A DNA stretch of 64,000 bases from NCBI RefSeq assembly GCF_003148665.1, contig NZ_QGGQ01000004.1:186001-250000 (forward strand), written 5' to 3'. The first letter of the stretch is position 1, and every line of letters begins with the position of its first letter. The notes below the pieces were generated by a model. That model searched no databases. It worked only from the letters and a program-made list of their open reading frames with translations, and had not been told where the DNA came from. The stretch comes from Maribacter polysiphoniae. GTDB lineage: Bacteria; Bacteroidota; Bacteroidia; Flavobacteriales; Flavobacteriaceae. The translations under genes were made by a program, and so were the position numbers. Shown one piece after another: positions 1 through 8,959 of the stretch.

Positions 1-485
1 AAGGCCCCCAAAGAAAGAAGGATAGGTTGTATATACCAATTAGGACTTATTTGCGCTCCAATCATTGTATAAACCCCTATGAGCAAGGCTCCAAAAGTCA
101 CACCCCTAAAACGCTCACTGATACCCCCTATCAGTATAAACACAATGGTTGAAAGGGATAGACCAATACCTAGCAGTATGGGGTATGGTTGCAATAATTC
201 AACTGAAAAACTGGAGATAGCAAAACTGATAATTTTTAAAGCCATGGACTTTAAGCGCCCGTTCGGGTGGTCCTCCGTTTCTGAAAGCACCCCGGCAAGT
301 GCACCCAAACCCAATGTTACAGCATAAAATGGCAATCCCAAGATCACCATAAAAATAACCAGTGAACCTATGACGATAGTTCCTTTAAACGCCAATAGCC
401 TATTAGGGTTCTTTAAAAACAGATTCCGATAATATTTATACCAAGAAATTTGTTTTAAGTTGAAAGAAAGTCGTTTCATCGCCAT
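1..485 (-). CDS. FUSC/YccS-type inner-membrane protein, N-terminal part, cut by window edge
   Basis: The reading frame is open from an ATG at 485 (or the in-frame ATG at 479) to the window edge, giving about 160 residues. The stretch with SVELLQPYPILLGIGLSLST and FGALLIGVYTMIGAQ closely follows the N-terminal membrane region of E. coli YccS, and at least four hydrophobic segments are visible. Family members are about 700 residues with two membrane blocks and a cytoplasmic domain, and are thought to be aromatic-acid-exporter-like inner-membrane proteins of uncertain substrate. The C-terminal two thirds lies outside the window, so intactness cannot be judged. The gene reads away from the TonB receptor gene next to it on the same strand. 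Confidence 0.8.
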   Translation of the reverse strand, partial: MAMKRLSFNLKQISWYKYYRNLFLKNPNRLLAFKGTIVIGSLVIFMVILGLPFYAVTLGLGALAGVLSETEDHPNGRLKSMALKIISFAISSFSVELLQPYPILLGIGLSLSTIVFILIGGISERFRGVTFGALLIGVYTMIGAQISPNWYIQPILLSLGA

Positions 486-514
486 GGCTATTTGTGCCTT
501 TTGTAATAAAACCA

Positions 515-522
515 CAAAAGTA
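515..522 (-). promoter_or_regulatory. Bacteroidota -7 element for the YccS-like gene
   Basis: On the minus strand TACTTTTG matches TAnnTTTG about 30 bases before the ATG. No TTG is seen at the expected -33 spacing, so this is only a partial match. Confidence 0.4.
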
Positions 523-670
523 AACAATAGCACTGGCTTCGTCTGTATTATTAGATCATATCAGTCAATTTCTTGCAAGGGTGAAGTACCCCTTCCCTAC
601 CCAGCCACATGGTTTCAACTTCCTGAAATGACGTTTTTCGAAGCTTGGATGTCCTATCATACCGTAAACA

Positions 671-700
671 AAAAGCCCTGACGATGCTGTCAGGGCTTTT
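671..700 (-). terminator. Rho-independent terminator after the TonB receptor gene
   Basis: A perfect 12-bp stem (671-682 with 689-700) closes a 6-base loop. Its A/T-run ends make it symmetrical, so it could act on either strand. It sits 22 bases past the stop codon of the receptor gene. Confidence 0.8.
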
Positions 701-722
701 AAGATTATCTTCTGTATGCTTC

Positions 723-3700
723 TTAAAAAATGTAACGTACACCAAATTGCCCTTGCCATCTAGACAAAAGACTTGCATCATACCCAAAAGTCTCGGTCAA
801 CTCAGGATTAAACGTATAGGTAGGTACATTTGTGTTTGGATCTACCGAAACACTTAATGGATTCAGATTATTTGGCTGTTGAACAACACCCCAATCCGAA
901 TTCAATAAGTTTCCTACATTCAAAATATCAAAACTCAACTGAATGGTATGGGTCTTACCCCCTGCAACCTTAAAGTTATAGTCCTGAAGAATCTTTAAAT
1001 CCCATTTTCCCCTCCATGGGGCCAAAGCACCATAACGCTCGGAATATTCCCCTCTATGGTCACTCAAATAATCATCTTGCTGAATATATGATTCAAAGGC
1101 CGCCGCTTGATTCGCTCCGGTAAATTGCATTTGTTGTACTTCGGTAGCGGTGGGAATATAGATTAGGTCATTGTTTTGGAACGAGCTATCGTTGTTTATA
1201 TTACCCGCATAGGTATAATTGAACCTACCCCCTTGGGCATATTCAAAGAAAGTGGAAATGGTGGTTGCCCATTTATTGTCTGTACCGTACTGGAATTGTT
1301 TTGAACCTACACCGATAAAACGATGTGTATCCCCATATTTTGAAAAGCCCAACACATCGGCATTGGCATCACCTAAATTAGGATTGAAATCGAAAGCATC
1401 CCCTGTGATTTCAGCTTCAATGGAATTTACATCCTTGGCATTTAAATAACTATAGGCCAACATGGCGTAAATACCATTATCAAATGTTTTTTGTCCTTTT
1501 AGCGATAGGTTCCAGATACGTCCCTTGTCCGAATTTGTAAATACGTAAGCACTTGTTGGCCCTCCAAAAGCATTGGAGGAAACATCACTCCCCAAATATA
1601 TCGGTCTATTATCGCCAGGAGCATTCAAGGTTCCTGATGGGTCACTGTACGCCCAATTCTGTACGTGGGAAGCATTCAAATCCTTCGTATAGGAAACATC
1701 GGCGGTTAAAACGAATCCGTTGTCAAATGCCTTATCCGCACCAAGGTTGGTTCTCCATACTTGAGGCCATTTAAAATCTGGATCTACAGCTTGATAAAAG
1801 AAGAAGTCCACACCCTGCACTTGGTTACCCAACCATACAAAAGGCAATCTTCCTGTAAACACCCCAGTTCCACCACGTAGTTGTAACGTATTATCACCTT
1901 GTACATCCCAATTGAACCCTACCCTTGGGGATATCATCCAATCATTGCTTGGCAACTGCTCAGAATCGATCGTTGTCGGTTCCCCCGTATTGGGATTGTA
2001 ATAAAGATTGTCTGGCTGATAATTCGCTGATTTCCTTTCAATGTTTTCCCTGATTTTTTCCTTGGTATCAAAGTACAACGGCTTATCGAAACGAACTCCG
2101 TAGGTCAACTTAAAATCGTCCGTGGCACTCCATTCATCCTGAAGGTAAAAAGAAAGTTGGCCAACGTTTGTTTCCGCTAGCGTCCATCCACCATCCGCTC
2201 CATCCTCAAACTGATTATTGTTCGCATAAGTCGCTTCAGCACCTTGGATCATTCCATCGATCATCCCTCCTGGCTGGGCATTATCCAAAAATTCCTGTAC
2301 GCTTCTAAAATTACCGAAATAGTCATCCGAGATAGGAAATCCAAATGTGCCTCCATAAAAACCTAGGTTGAAGGAATTATCGAACTGGAATTTTTCAAAG
2401 GCGAAACCAACGGTATACGTGTGATTACCTTTGAAGATATTCATATTATTTGTAATCTGAAACACTTTTTGATCCAATCTATTGTGAATGGAAAATGGTT
2501 CATGACCCGCAATAATATAGTTGGAACCTGCACCATCTTGAATAATGATACTCGGTGCCGGTGATGAAAGTGGATCCCTAAAATCATCGAAATGGGAATA
2601 GCCAATCTGTAATTTATTGGTTACTTCGTCGGACAGGGTGGAGTTCAACTCCAATTGTACGGAGTTCAATTTATTATTGATCTCGTACCCTGATTTTTCG
2701 AACTGCAACGTTGTAAAACTAGGACCCCGTACCCCAATTGCCGTAGGGTGCGCAGGTTTTTCCTTGGAAGCTTTCAAGAAATTATAAATAACCGCCAATC
2801 GGTTTTTATCATTGATGTTCCAATCCAGCTTGAAAATACCCTTGGTAGATTCAGAGCCATAGGTAAACCCTTCATAGGCCCCGGTATCGTACCCCAATGT
2901 TCCTAAAGCCGATTGTACGGCCATAAGGTCACTTTCCAACACCCTGGACTCATTGATGGCACCAGAACCCGTATTGGGTATCCATCCGTTTGTACCCAAA
3001 TCATCCCGTTGTTCTTTTTCAAAGTTTGCAAAGAAGAAGAGTTTATCCTTAACGATGGGACCTCCAATGCTAAGACCGTATTGGCTTTGATTCAAATCAG
3101 GCTTTACAACACTTTCGCCGCGGATTTTTCCTCCCGTCAAACCTTCATTACGCGTAAAGCCATATACCGTACCATGAAAGTCATTGGTACCACTCTTTGT
3201 TACTGCATTTACGGTTGCCCCCGTAAATCCGGATTGGGTTACATCGTAAGGCGCGGTTGACACTTGGATCTGTTCAATGGCATCCAAGGAAATGGGCTGT
3301 GAATCGGTTTGTCCACCAGGCGTCGGGGAATCCAATCCAAAAGGGTTGTTGAAAATTGCCCCATCCAATGAAAAGTTGTTGTATTGATCGTTTCGACCCC
3401 CAAATGAATTACCACTTGCGGTAGGCTCCAAACGGGTAAAATCCTGCGCTGAACGCGAAATAGTGGGTAAACGGGTCAATTCCCTTCGCCCCACGCTGGT
3501 CTCGGCACCTGTTCGACCATCGCCAAAGGTACCTGACCGATCCGAAACCACGATAACTTCATCGAGTGCCTGGCTGTCAGTAACCATTGCAGCATCCAAA
3601 TCAAAGGTTTGCCCTAAGGTTAAAAACACATTGTCCAGTTCTTGGGTCTTAAAGCCGATATAAGACAAGGTAACCGTGTAAGGTCCACCTACTCTTAGGT

Positions 3701-3905
3701 TTAACAGGTTATAACGCCCATCCTCATTGGTAATCGCACCATAAGTAGTACCCGTTGGGGTATGGACTGCGACAATATTAGCCCCTAATAAGGGTAAATT
3801 CCGATCATCGACCACCTTACCCCTAATATTAGAAGTCGTGACCTGTGCCATTGCCGTAATAGAAACGAACAACAACACCATACTAAGTTGTAGTTTTCTG
3901 TACAT
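723..3905 (-). CDS. Oar-like TonB-dependent outer-membrane receptor with carboxypeptidase-regulatory-like domain
   Basis: This is a 1060-residue outer-membrane protein. It has a signal peptide (about residues 1-21, ending AMAQ), a CarboxypepD-regulatory-like beta domain (about 25-105, with IRGKVVDD and TNEDGRYNLLNL), a plug region (around 130-240, with SLDGAIFNNPFG), then a long barrel ending in a terminal aromatic residue (GVRYIF). Length and order fit the Oar/TonB-dependent family typical of Bacteroidota; the substrate cannot be read from sequence. I chose the ATG at 3905, not the upstream in-frame start at 3938, because the signal peptide begins there and a TAnnTTTG box lies just upstream. 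No SusD partner is adjacent, which argues against a glycan-uptake locus. Confidence 0.88.
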   Translation of the reverse strand: MYRKLQLSMVLLFVSITAMAQVTTSNIRGKVVDDRNLPLLGANIVAVHTPTGTTYGAITNEDGRYNLLNLRVGGPYTVTLSYIGFKTQELDNVFLTLGQTFDLDAAMVTDSQALDEVIVVSDRSGTFGDGRTGAETSVGRRELTRLPTISRSAQDFTRLEPTASGNSFGGRNDQYNNFSLDGAIFNNPFGLDSPTPGGQTDSQPISLDAIEQIQVSTAPYDVTQSGFTGATVNAVTKSGTNDFHGTVYGFTRNEGLTGGKIRGESVVKPDLNQSQYGLSIGGPIVKDKLFFFANFEKEQRDDLGTNGWIPNTGSGAINESRVLESDLMAVQSALGTLGYDTGAYEGFTYGSESTKGIFKLDWNINDKNRLAVIYNFLKASKEKPAHPTAIGVRGPSFTTLQFEKSGYEINNKLNSVQLELNSTLSDEVTNKLQIGYSHFDDFRDPLSSPAPSIIIQDGAGSNYIIAGHEPFSIHNRLDQKVFQITNNMNIFKGNHTYTVGFAFEKFQFDNSFNLGFYGGTFGFPISDDYFGNFRSVQEFLDNAQPGGMIDGMIQGAEATYANNNQFEDGADGGWTLAETNVGQLSFYLQDEWSATDDFKLTYGVRFDKPLYFDTKEKIRENIERKSANYQPDNLYYNPNTGEPTTIDSEQLPSNDWMISPRVGFNWDVQGDNTLQLRGGTGVFTGRLPFVWLGNQVQGVDFFFYQAVDPDFKWPQVWRTNLGADKAFDNGFVLTADVSYTKDLNASHVQNWAYSDPSGTLNAPGDNRPIYLGSDVSSNAFGGPTSAYVFTNSDKGRIWNLSLKGQKTFDNGIYAMLAYSYLNAKDVNSIEAEITGDAFDFNPNLGDANADVLGFSKYGDTHRFIGVGSKQFQYGTDNKWATTISTFFEYAQGGRFNYTYAGNINNDSSFQNNDLIYIPTATEVQQMQFTGANQAAAFESYIQQDDYLSDHRGEYSERYGALAPWRGKWDLKILQDYNFKVAGGKTHTIQLSFDILNVGNLLNSDWGVVQQPNNLNPLSVSVDPNTNVPTYTFNPELTETFGYDASLLSRWQGQFGVRYIF

Positions 3906-3926
3906 ATGTTTGGTTTGAGTTAGGTC

Positions 3927-3934
3927 CAAAAATA
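3927..3934 (-). promoter_or_regulatory. -7 element for the Oar-like receptor gene
   Basis: TATTTTTG on the minus strand matches TAnnTTTG and implies a short leader of about 15 bases before the ATG at 3905. It supports that start over the upstream one. No -33 TTG is seen. Confidence 0.45.
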
Positions 3935-3943
3935 GCACAAAAA

Positions 3944-3967
3944 AAGAGCTATGCAGGCATAGCTCTT
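3944..3967 (-). terminator. Terminator of the rpsF-rpsR-rplI operon
   Basis: An inverted repeat with 10-11 bp arms and a very tight loop lies 22 bases past the rplI stop. On the minus strand it is followed by a run of seven T. Confidence 0.75.
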
Positions 3968-3989
3968 AAAAGTTATTAACGGTAAGTTC

Positions 3990-4439
3990 CTATTTATCAG
4001 CAACTACCTCAAATGGGAAATCGATAATCACATCCCTGTGAAGTCTTACCTGTGCAGAAGCTACACCGGTTCTTTTTACCGTACCTCCGAGAATATTGAT
4101 GAATTTTTTATCAATCTCGTGTCCTTCTTTTTCAAGTGCAGCGGCTAAATCTATTGATGTAACCGATCCAAAAAGTTTATCACCGGCACCAGCCTTTGCC
4201 TTAATTTTAAGTTCAAGGGTCTTTAATGCCTCAGCTACTTTATTTGCAGCGTCAATGACTTTCTTTTCTTTATGGGCTCTCTGTCTTAAATTTTCTGCCA
4301 ATACCTTTTTTGCTGAAGGAGTAGCCAATGTGGCCAACCCTTTAGGTATTAGAAAATTTCTTCCGTAACCGTTCTTAACACTTACTAAATCGTCTTTAAA
4401 ACCTAAGTTTTGTACGTCTTCCTTTAATATAAGTTCCAT
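3990..4439 (-). CDS. rplI: 50S ribosomal protein L9
   Basis: The 149-residue protein has the full L9 layout. The N-terminal 23S-binding domain carries the hallmark GYGRNFLIPKGLA (about residues 24-36). A long charged connecting helix follows (about 40-75), then a C-terminal domain from about residue 80. Length is normal for the family. It is the last gene of a three-gene ribosomal operon, 12 bases after rpsR, and is followed by a terminator hairpin. No irregularity is seen. Confidence 0.97.
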   Translation of the reverse strand: MELILKEDVQNLGFKDDLVSVKNGYGRNFLIPKGLATLATPSAKKVLAENLRQRAHKEKKVIDAANKVAEALKTLELKIKAKAGAGDKLFGSVTSIDLAAALEKEGHEIDKKFINILGGTVKRTGVASAQVRLHRDVIIDFPFEVVADK

Positions 4440-4451
4440 GGTTCGTTTCTT

Positions 4452-4748
4452 TTATTTTAATAAATCACCAACATAGGGCATAAGTGCCAAATGGCGGGCT
4501 CTCTTAACGGCCTGTGCCACTTTTCTCTGATATTTCAAAGAAGTACCTGTTAACCTTCTTGGAAGAAGTTTTCCTTGTTCATTAACCAATTTCATTAAGA
4601 AATCAGCATCCTTATAGTCAATGTATTTAATACCTGACTTTTTGAAACGACAATATTTCTTTTTTGTGTTGGTTTCGATATTCAATGGGGTCAAATATCT
4701 GATTTCCCCATCTTTTTTACCTTTTGCCTGTTGTTCTATAGATGCCAT
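4452..4748 (-). CDS. rpsR: 30S ribosomal protein S18
   Basis: The 98-residue S18 has the conserved core [19 protein letters not shown] and the signature [20 protein letters not shown] (about residues 60-85), ending in the usual HLALMPYV motif. The N-terminus (about 25 residues, Lys-rich) is longer than in E. coli S18 (75 residues), as is common in Bacteroidota. S18 sits on the 30S platform beside S6, and the two genes are adjacent here (5 bases apart). Confidence 0.96.
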   Translation of the reverse strand: MASIEQQAKGKKDGEIRYLTPLNIETNTKKKYCRFKKSGIKYIDYKDADFLMKLVNEQGKLLPRRLTGTSLKYQRKVAQAVKRARHLALMPYVGDLLK

Positions 4749-4753
4749 AGTAC

Positions 4754-5092
4754 TTACGCTTTAGATTTTAATCTTGTTCTTCTTTTCTCAGCCCATTCAA
4801 TGGCATGCTTGTCTAACTTTACAGTCAAGAAACGCATTACACGTTCGTCTCTTCTGAATTCCTGCTCATAAGGAGCGACCACCTCTCCAGGTGCTTTGAA
4901 TTCAAATAAGTGGTAAAAACCACTTTTTTTGTTCTGTATTGGATAAGCCAATTTCTTGAGCCCCCAATTTTCTTTGGATACCATTTTGGCATCATTCTTG
5001 ATTAAGAAATCCTCGAATTTCTTAACTGTTTCCTCTATCTGTACATCTGATAGAACGGGATTTAAAATGAAAACAGTTTCGTAATTGTTCAT
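4754..5092 (-). CDS. rpsF: 30S ribosomal protein S6
   Basis: The 112-residue S6 starts [12 protein letters not shown]. The internal motif [20 protein letters not shown] is typical of the family and the C-terminal half carries [18 protein letters not shown]. It is the first gene of the rpsF-rpsR-rplI operon, preceded by the best promoter match in the window. The protein lacks the long acidic tail of E. coli S6. There is nothing odd about it. Confidence 0.96.
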   Translation of the reverse strand: MNNYETVFILNPVLSDVQIEETVKKFEDFLIKNDAKMVSKENWGLKKLAYPIQNKKSGFYHLFEFKAPGEVVAPYEQEFRRDERVMRFLTVKLDKHAIEWAEKRRTRLKSKA

Positions 5093-5114
5093 AAATATTT
5101 TGTTTTAAGGATCG

Positions 5115-5145
5115 CAAAAATAAGAATATTTGTGAGTTAACACAA
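5115..5145 (-). promoter_or_regulatory. Promoter of the rpsF operon
   Basis: On the minus strand TTG (5143-5145) is followed by exactly 20 bases and then TATTTTTG (5115-5122). This matches the Bacteroidota primary sigma consensus at both elements. The implied start is about 15-20 bases before the rpsF ATG. Confidence 0.75.
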
Positions 5146-5324
5146 GAAAACGAGAAAATCTTCGTTATAGATAGGATAAATATAATAATTGAACGAAACC
5201 AAATCTTAACTTAATGATCATTGCAGATTACACAGTATTTAATACAATGTTTACAACTTTAATTGCAGTTCAGCGTGTTTTTTCGGTAATTTGTCGATGA
5301 TTTAACCCCACAAATCAACCCTTT

Positions 5325-6017
5325 ATGAAATTAAGAAGTATTATTGTTGATGATTCATCAATGCAGCGGATGGCAGTCGCAAAATTGGTCAACAACCATC
5401 CTAACCTAGCCATGGTTGCTGAATATAGCAACGCGATCGAGGCAAAGAACGGTATCAAAAACCATGAAATCGATTTGATTTTTCTTGATGTCGAAATGCC
5501 CATCATTAATGGATTTGACCTACTCGAGTCCCTAGAAAACAGTCCTCAGGTGATTTTGATCACCGGTAAACCTGATTATGCCCTTAAGGCATTCGACTAT
5601 GACGTAACAGATTATTTGCACAAACCCATTACGATGGCACGTTTTGATGCATCTGTTAAAAGAGCAGTCGCAAAATACGAACAAATGAACAGGGTTCTTG
5701 AGGATGAAGAACACATCTTCGTCAAGAGTAACCTTAAGAAAAGAAAAGTTATACTTAACGATATTAAGTGGATAGAAGCCCTTGGTGACTACATAAAACT
5801 AGTGACTGATGAAGCGAATATCGTAATTTTATCAACAATGAAATCTTTCGAAAAGCAACTGCCTGAAGAAAAATTTCTTAGAATCCATAAGTCCTATATC
5901 GTTAACCTTGAAAAGGTTGAGAAATTCAACAGTAAAAATGTTGAAGTAAGCGGAAGGTCTATTCCTTTAAGTAGGAACAAAAAAGCCGAACTGGCGGAAG
6001 CGCTAAGTAACGTTTAA
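5325..6017 (+). CDS. LytTR-family response regulator
   Basis: The 230-residue two-domain regulator has an N-terminal receiver domain (about 1-120) with the acidic pair D9/D10, phospho-acceptor D55 in IFLDVEMP and the conserved Lys100 in LHKP. The C-terminal LytTR DNA-binding domain (about 128-228) contains IKWIEALGDYIKL and FLRIHKSYIVNL. It would bind DNA as a phosphorylation-controlled activator or repressor. No histidine kinase is encoded next to it: both neighbours are unrelated and the gene appears monocistronic. A partner kinase, probably of the LytS/YehU type, must be elsewhere; this is inference. Confidence 0.93.
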   Translation: MKLRSIIVDDSSMQRMAVAKLVNNHPNLAMVAEYSNAIEAKNGIKNHEIDLIFLDVEMPIINGFDLLESLENSPQVILITGKPDYALKAFDYDVTDYLHKPITMARFDASVKRAVAKYEQMNRVLEDEEHIFVKSNLKKRKVILNDIKWIEALGDYIKLVTDEANIVILSTMKSFEKQLPEEKFLRIHKSYIVNLEKVEKFNSKNVEVSGRSIPLSRNKKAELAEALSNV

Positions 6018-6049
6018 TTTTTCCTGGGAAATTTCTGGGATTTACAATT

Positions 6050-8506
6050 CTAGATGTGGTCTACATTGTAGATTACCCTAACACTTCTGAACTGCGAAAT
6101 AGCATTAAAGGAATTTTCTATTCTTTTAATGCTATTTTTTGTTTTGCCCAATGGTTGTCCCAAAGGGATCTTAATAATCACATTCTTCAGGTATTGATTC
6201 CGTATTCGTGCCACAGGAGGGTATTCTGGCCCTAAAATGCCTGACCTAAAAATAGTTCTCAGGCCTTTGGCGAACCATTCGGCAGCATCGTTCAACGTAT
6301 TGTAATTTTTGTGCTTGAAAGTAATCTTGATGATTCGGTTTACTGGTGGATAAAGAAACTGTTCCCGCTCGTATAACTGCTCTTTGAACATTCCCAAATA
6401 ATCATTGGTTGAAACCTGTTTCAATATTTGATGATAGGGATTGAAACTCTGGACGATCACCTTTCCCCTTTTTTGGGTACGCCCTGCCCTACCCGCAACT
6501 TGGGTCAATAGTTGGAAACTGCGTTCATGGGCGCGATAATCCGGGAAATTCAATAAAGAATCCGCATTCATTATCCCTACCAGGCTCACATTTCTAAAAT
6601 CGAGTCCTTTGGTAAGCATTTGCGTACCCACAAGCACATCCAATTCCTGTTGTTCAAAGGCCGTTATTATTTTTTCATACCCATATTTTCCCCGGGTCGT
6701 ATCCAAATCCATCCGGCCCACTTTTGCATCGGGAAACAATTTCTTAAACTCATGCTCCACCTGTTCGGTTCCAAACCCTTTCGTATCCAAGGTTGGACTA
6801 CCACAGGCCTCACAGATTTCCGGAAGGGCTATATGGTGTCCGCAGTAATGACAACGCAATTGCTTTTTAAACTGGTGATAGGTCAAACTTACGTCACAAT
6901 TGGGACACTGGGGGGAATGCCCACAGGTGGTACATTCAACAATAGGCGCAAAACCCCTACGGTTCTGAAACAGGATCGCTTGTTCCCCATTATCCAACGT
7001 ATCCGTGATTTCCTCCAACAATCGTTCAGAGAAATGTCCCTTCATTCGTCTTTTTCGGGTCTGCTCCTTTAGGTCGACCAATTCAATATCGGGCATTAAA
7101 ACATCACCAAACCTTCTATCTATTCTTGCATAACCGTATTTTCCCGTCTGCGAATTGTAATAACTCTCTATGCTTGGGGTGGCTGACCCCAAAACAACTT
7201 TGGCCCCGTGCAGATTGGACAACACGATTGCCGCATCCCTCGCATGGTATCTCGGCGCAGGATCGAACTGTTTAAAAGAACCTTCATGTTCTTCATCGAC
7301 AACAATGAGCCCTAAATTCGAATAAGGAAGAAATAATGCGGAGCGAGCGCCAATCACGATTTGTGCCTTGGCCTTTTTTGTCAGGACATTATTCCATACC
7401 TCCACCCTTTCGTGTATGCTATATTTAGAATGGTAAACAGAGATCTTTTCCCCGAAATACTCTTGAAGTCTTGAAATCAATTGCGTGGTCAATGCTATTT
7501 CAGGAAGTAAATACAAGGCCTGTTTCCCTGCGTTGATACATGTTTCGATAAGCTTCATATAGACCTCGGTCTTGCCTGAGGAGGTAACACCATGAAGCAA
7601 TGCAACCTTACGATCATCAAAACTACCTTGAATTTCATCCAAAGCTTTTTGCTGATGTTCATTCAGACTTTTTAAATCAAGATCCCCCGCAGTACCGTCA
7701 TAATTGACCCTATCGACCTGTATGTGGTATTCCTCCAAAACACCTTTGTCTATCAAGGTCTTGATCACGGCCTTGGAACTGCCACTCATCTGTTCCAAAT
7801 CGGTGATCTTTATCGGCTTCTTATCCTTTACTTCCAATTGGAAAAGGGATAAGACCACTTGACTTTGTTTCGGAGCCCTTGTCAATGATTGCAGTAACTC
7901 CTCCAACTTCCCTTCGGATTGGTATGCTGTACCTAATTTTACATACCGTACCAATTTTGGTTTATATTGCTCGTAAATCTCGTCTTTTAGAAGAATGACC
8001 TGCTTTTCGATCAACCTGTTCAATATGGGCAGTACATTTTTCCGGTCGACAATGGCACTGACCTCATCAACCCTAAGCATCGATTGATGCTGTAAGGCCT
8101 CATAGACCAAAAATTCATCATCCTTTAGATCACTTTCATCGACCTCTCCCCTTTCATTCCGCAAGATCAGGGTTTCACTCTCCAACAAAAATGCGCTTGG
8201 CATGGCACTTCGGAACACCTCCCCAAGCGTACACATATAATAATCGGAAATCCACCGCCAATGTTGCAACTGTAAGGTGTTTACCACTGGGGCATCATCC
8301 AATATCTTATGGATTTCCTTAGCCTCATACACCTCAGGAGGGGTGGTATGGATTTCAAACACCAAGGCCGTGTATATCTTTGATTTACCAAAAGGAACCG
8401 CTACACGCATCCCAGGTTGTAAAAACTGGGATTCAGGTTCTGAAATACTGTAGGTGAAAAGCTTTTCTAGCGGAATGGGTAAGATGACGTTGATGAAATG
8501 TTGCAT
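6050..8506 (-). CDS. priA: Primosomal protein N' (replication restart helicase PriA)
   Basis: The 818-residue PriA homologue has an N-terminal 3'-end-binding domain starting INVILPIPLEKLFTYS and a helicase core with Walker A GVTSSGKTE near residue 305 and the DEEH box near 405. A zinc-binding insertion with paired cysteines spans about 523-560 (CTTCGHSPQCPNC, CHYCGHH, CEACGS). The second helicase lobe carries VGTQMLTKGLDF and VAGRAGR. It reloads the replisome at abandoned forks. It is the last gene of a run nadC-brkB-DUF2147-priA, starting 12 bases after the preceding stop. Length and motifs are complete. Confidence 0.97.
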   Translation of the reverse strand: MQHFINVILPIPLEKLFTYSISEPESQFLQPGMRVAVPFGKSKIYTALVFEIHTTPPEVYEAKEIHKILDDAPVVNTLQLQHWRWISDYYMCTLGEVFRSAMPSAFLLESETLILRNERGEVDESDLKDDEFLVYEALQHQSMLRVDEVSAIVDRKNVLPILNRLIEKQVILLKDEIYEQYKPKLVRYVKLGTAYQSEGKLEELLQSLTRAPKQSQVVLSLFQLEVKDKKPIKITDLEQMSGSSKAVIKTLIDKGVLEEYHIQVDRVNYDGTAGDLDLKSLNEHQQKALDEIQGSFDDRKVALLHGVTSSGKTEVYMKLIETCINAGKQALYLLPEIALTTQLISRLQEYFGEKISVYHSKYSIHERVEVWNNVLTKKAKAQIVIGARSALFLPYSNLGLIVVDEEHEGSFKQFDPAPRYHARDAAIVLSNLHGAKVVLGSATPSIESYYNSQTGKYGYARIDRRFGDVLMPDIELVDLKEQTRKRRMKGHFSERLLEEITDTLDNGEQAILFQNRRGFAPIVECTTCGHSPQCPNCDVSLTYHQFKKQLRCHYCGHHIALPEICEACGSPTLDTKGFGTEQVEHEFKKLFPDAKVGRMDLDTTRGKYGYEKIITAFEQQELDVLVGTQMLTKGLDFRNVSLVGIMNADSLLNFPDYRAHERSFQLLTQVAGRAGRTQKRGKVIVQSFNPYHQILKQVSTNDYLGMFKEQLYEREQFLYPPVNRIIKITFKHKNYNTLNDAAEWFAKGLRTIFRSGILGPEYPPVARIRNQYLKNVIIKIPLGQPLGKTKNSIKRIENSFNAISQFRSVRVIYNVDHI

Positions 8507-8518
8507 ACACCCCGTCTT

Positions 8519-8959
8519 CTAACTTTCAACGCGCAACCAAGTTTGCGTTCTATAAATAAAAGCCAAATAACCCCGAACCTTGAGCTCATTGTGATTTTCC
8601 GGATTCAACCAGATCTTACATCGAAATGTCATAGCCTGCTGTGGATCGAATAGTTTTTTGCCTTTCCATTCCCCATTATGATGCTTTTTAGCTTCCTCAA
8701 TGATCATCATACCTAAAATTGGCCGATCTTTTAATTCACCCTCACATTTGGAACAAACGGCATCTTCTTTGCCATCTTCCACAATCTTGACTACCTGGCC
8801 ATACATGAGGCCATCTTTCTCATAAATATCAATAATGGCTTTGGGCTTGCCTGTACGGTCATCAATGGTCTTCCATTTGCCGAATACACTTTGCGATTGT
8901 ACGGTAAAGGAGAACATGACCAACATTCCCAATAGTAATAGTTTACTTCTCTTTGTCAT
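8519..8959 (-). CDS. DUF2147 family secreted protein
   Basis: The 146-residue protein has a signal peptide (about 1-22, ending VQSQS). The mature domain reads VFGKWKTIDDRTGKPKAIIDIYE, matching the DUF2147 beta-barrel-like family, whose biochemical role is unknown. A CSKC pair (around residues 69-72) could bind metal or form a disulfide and is followed by GELKDRPILGM, typical of the family. The start codon overlaps the end of the BrkB-like gene by 17 bases, so the two are probably co-translated. Placement between a membrane protein gene and priA does not indicate function. Confidence 0.85.
   Translation of the reverse strand: MTKRSKLLLLGMLVMFSFTVQSQSVFGKWKTIDDRTGKPKAIIDIYEKDGLMYGQVVKIVEDGKEDAVCSKCEGELKDRPILGMMIIEEAKKHHNGEWKGKKLFDPQQAMTFRCKIWLNPENHNELKVRGYLAFIYRTQTWLRVES

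Noticed and set aside
551-787. 78-residue open frame overlapping the end of the TonB receptor gene
   Set aside because: It overlaps the receptor C-terminus and terminator in another frame and shows no domain or promoter.
6620-7072. 150-residue plus-strand frame
   Set aside because: It is antisense to the conserved helicase region of priA, with no start signal or protein character.
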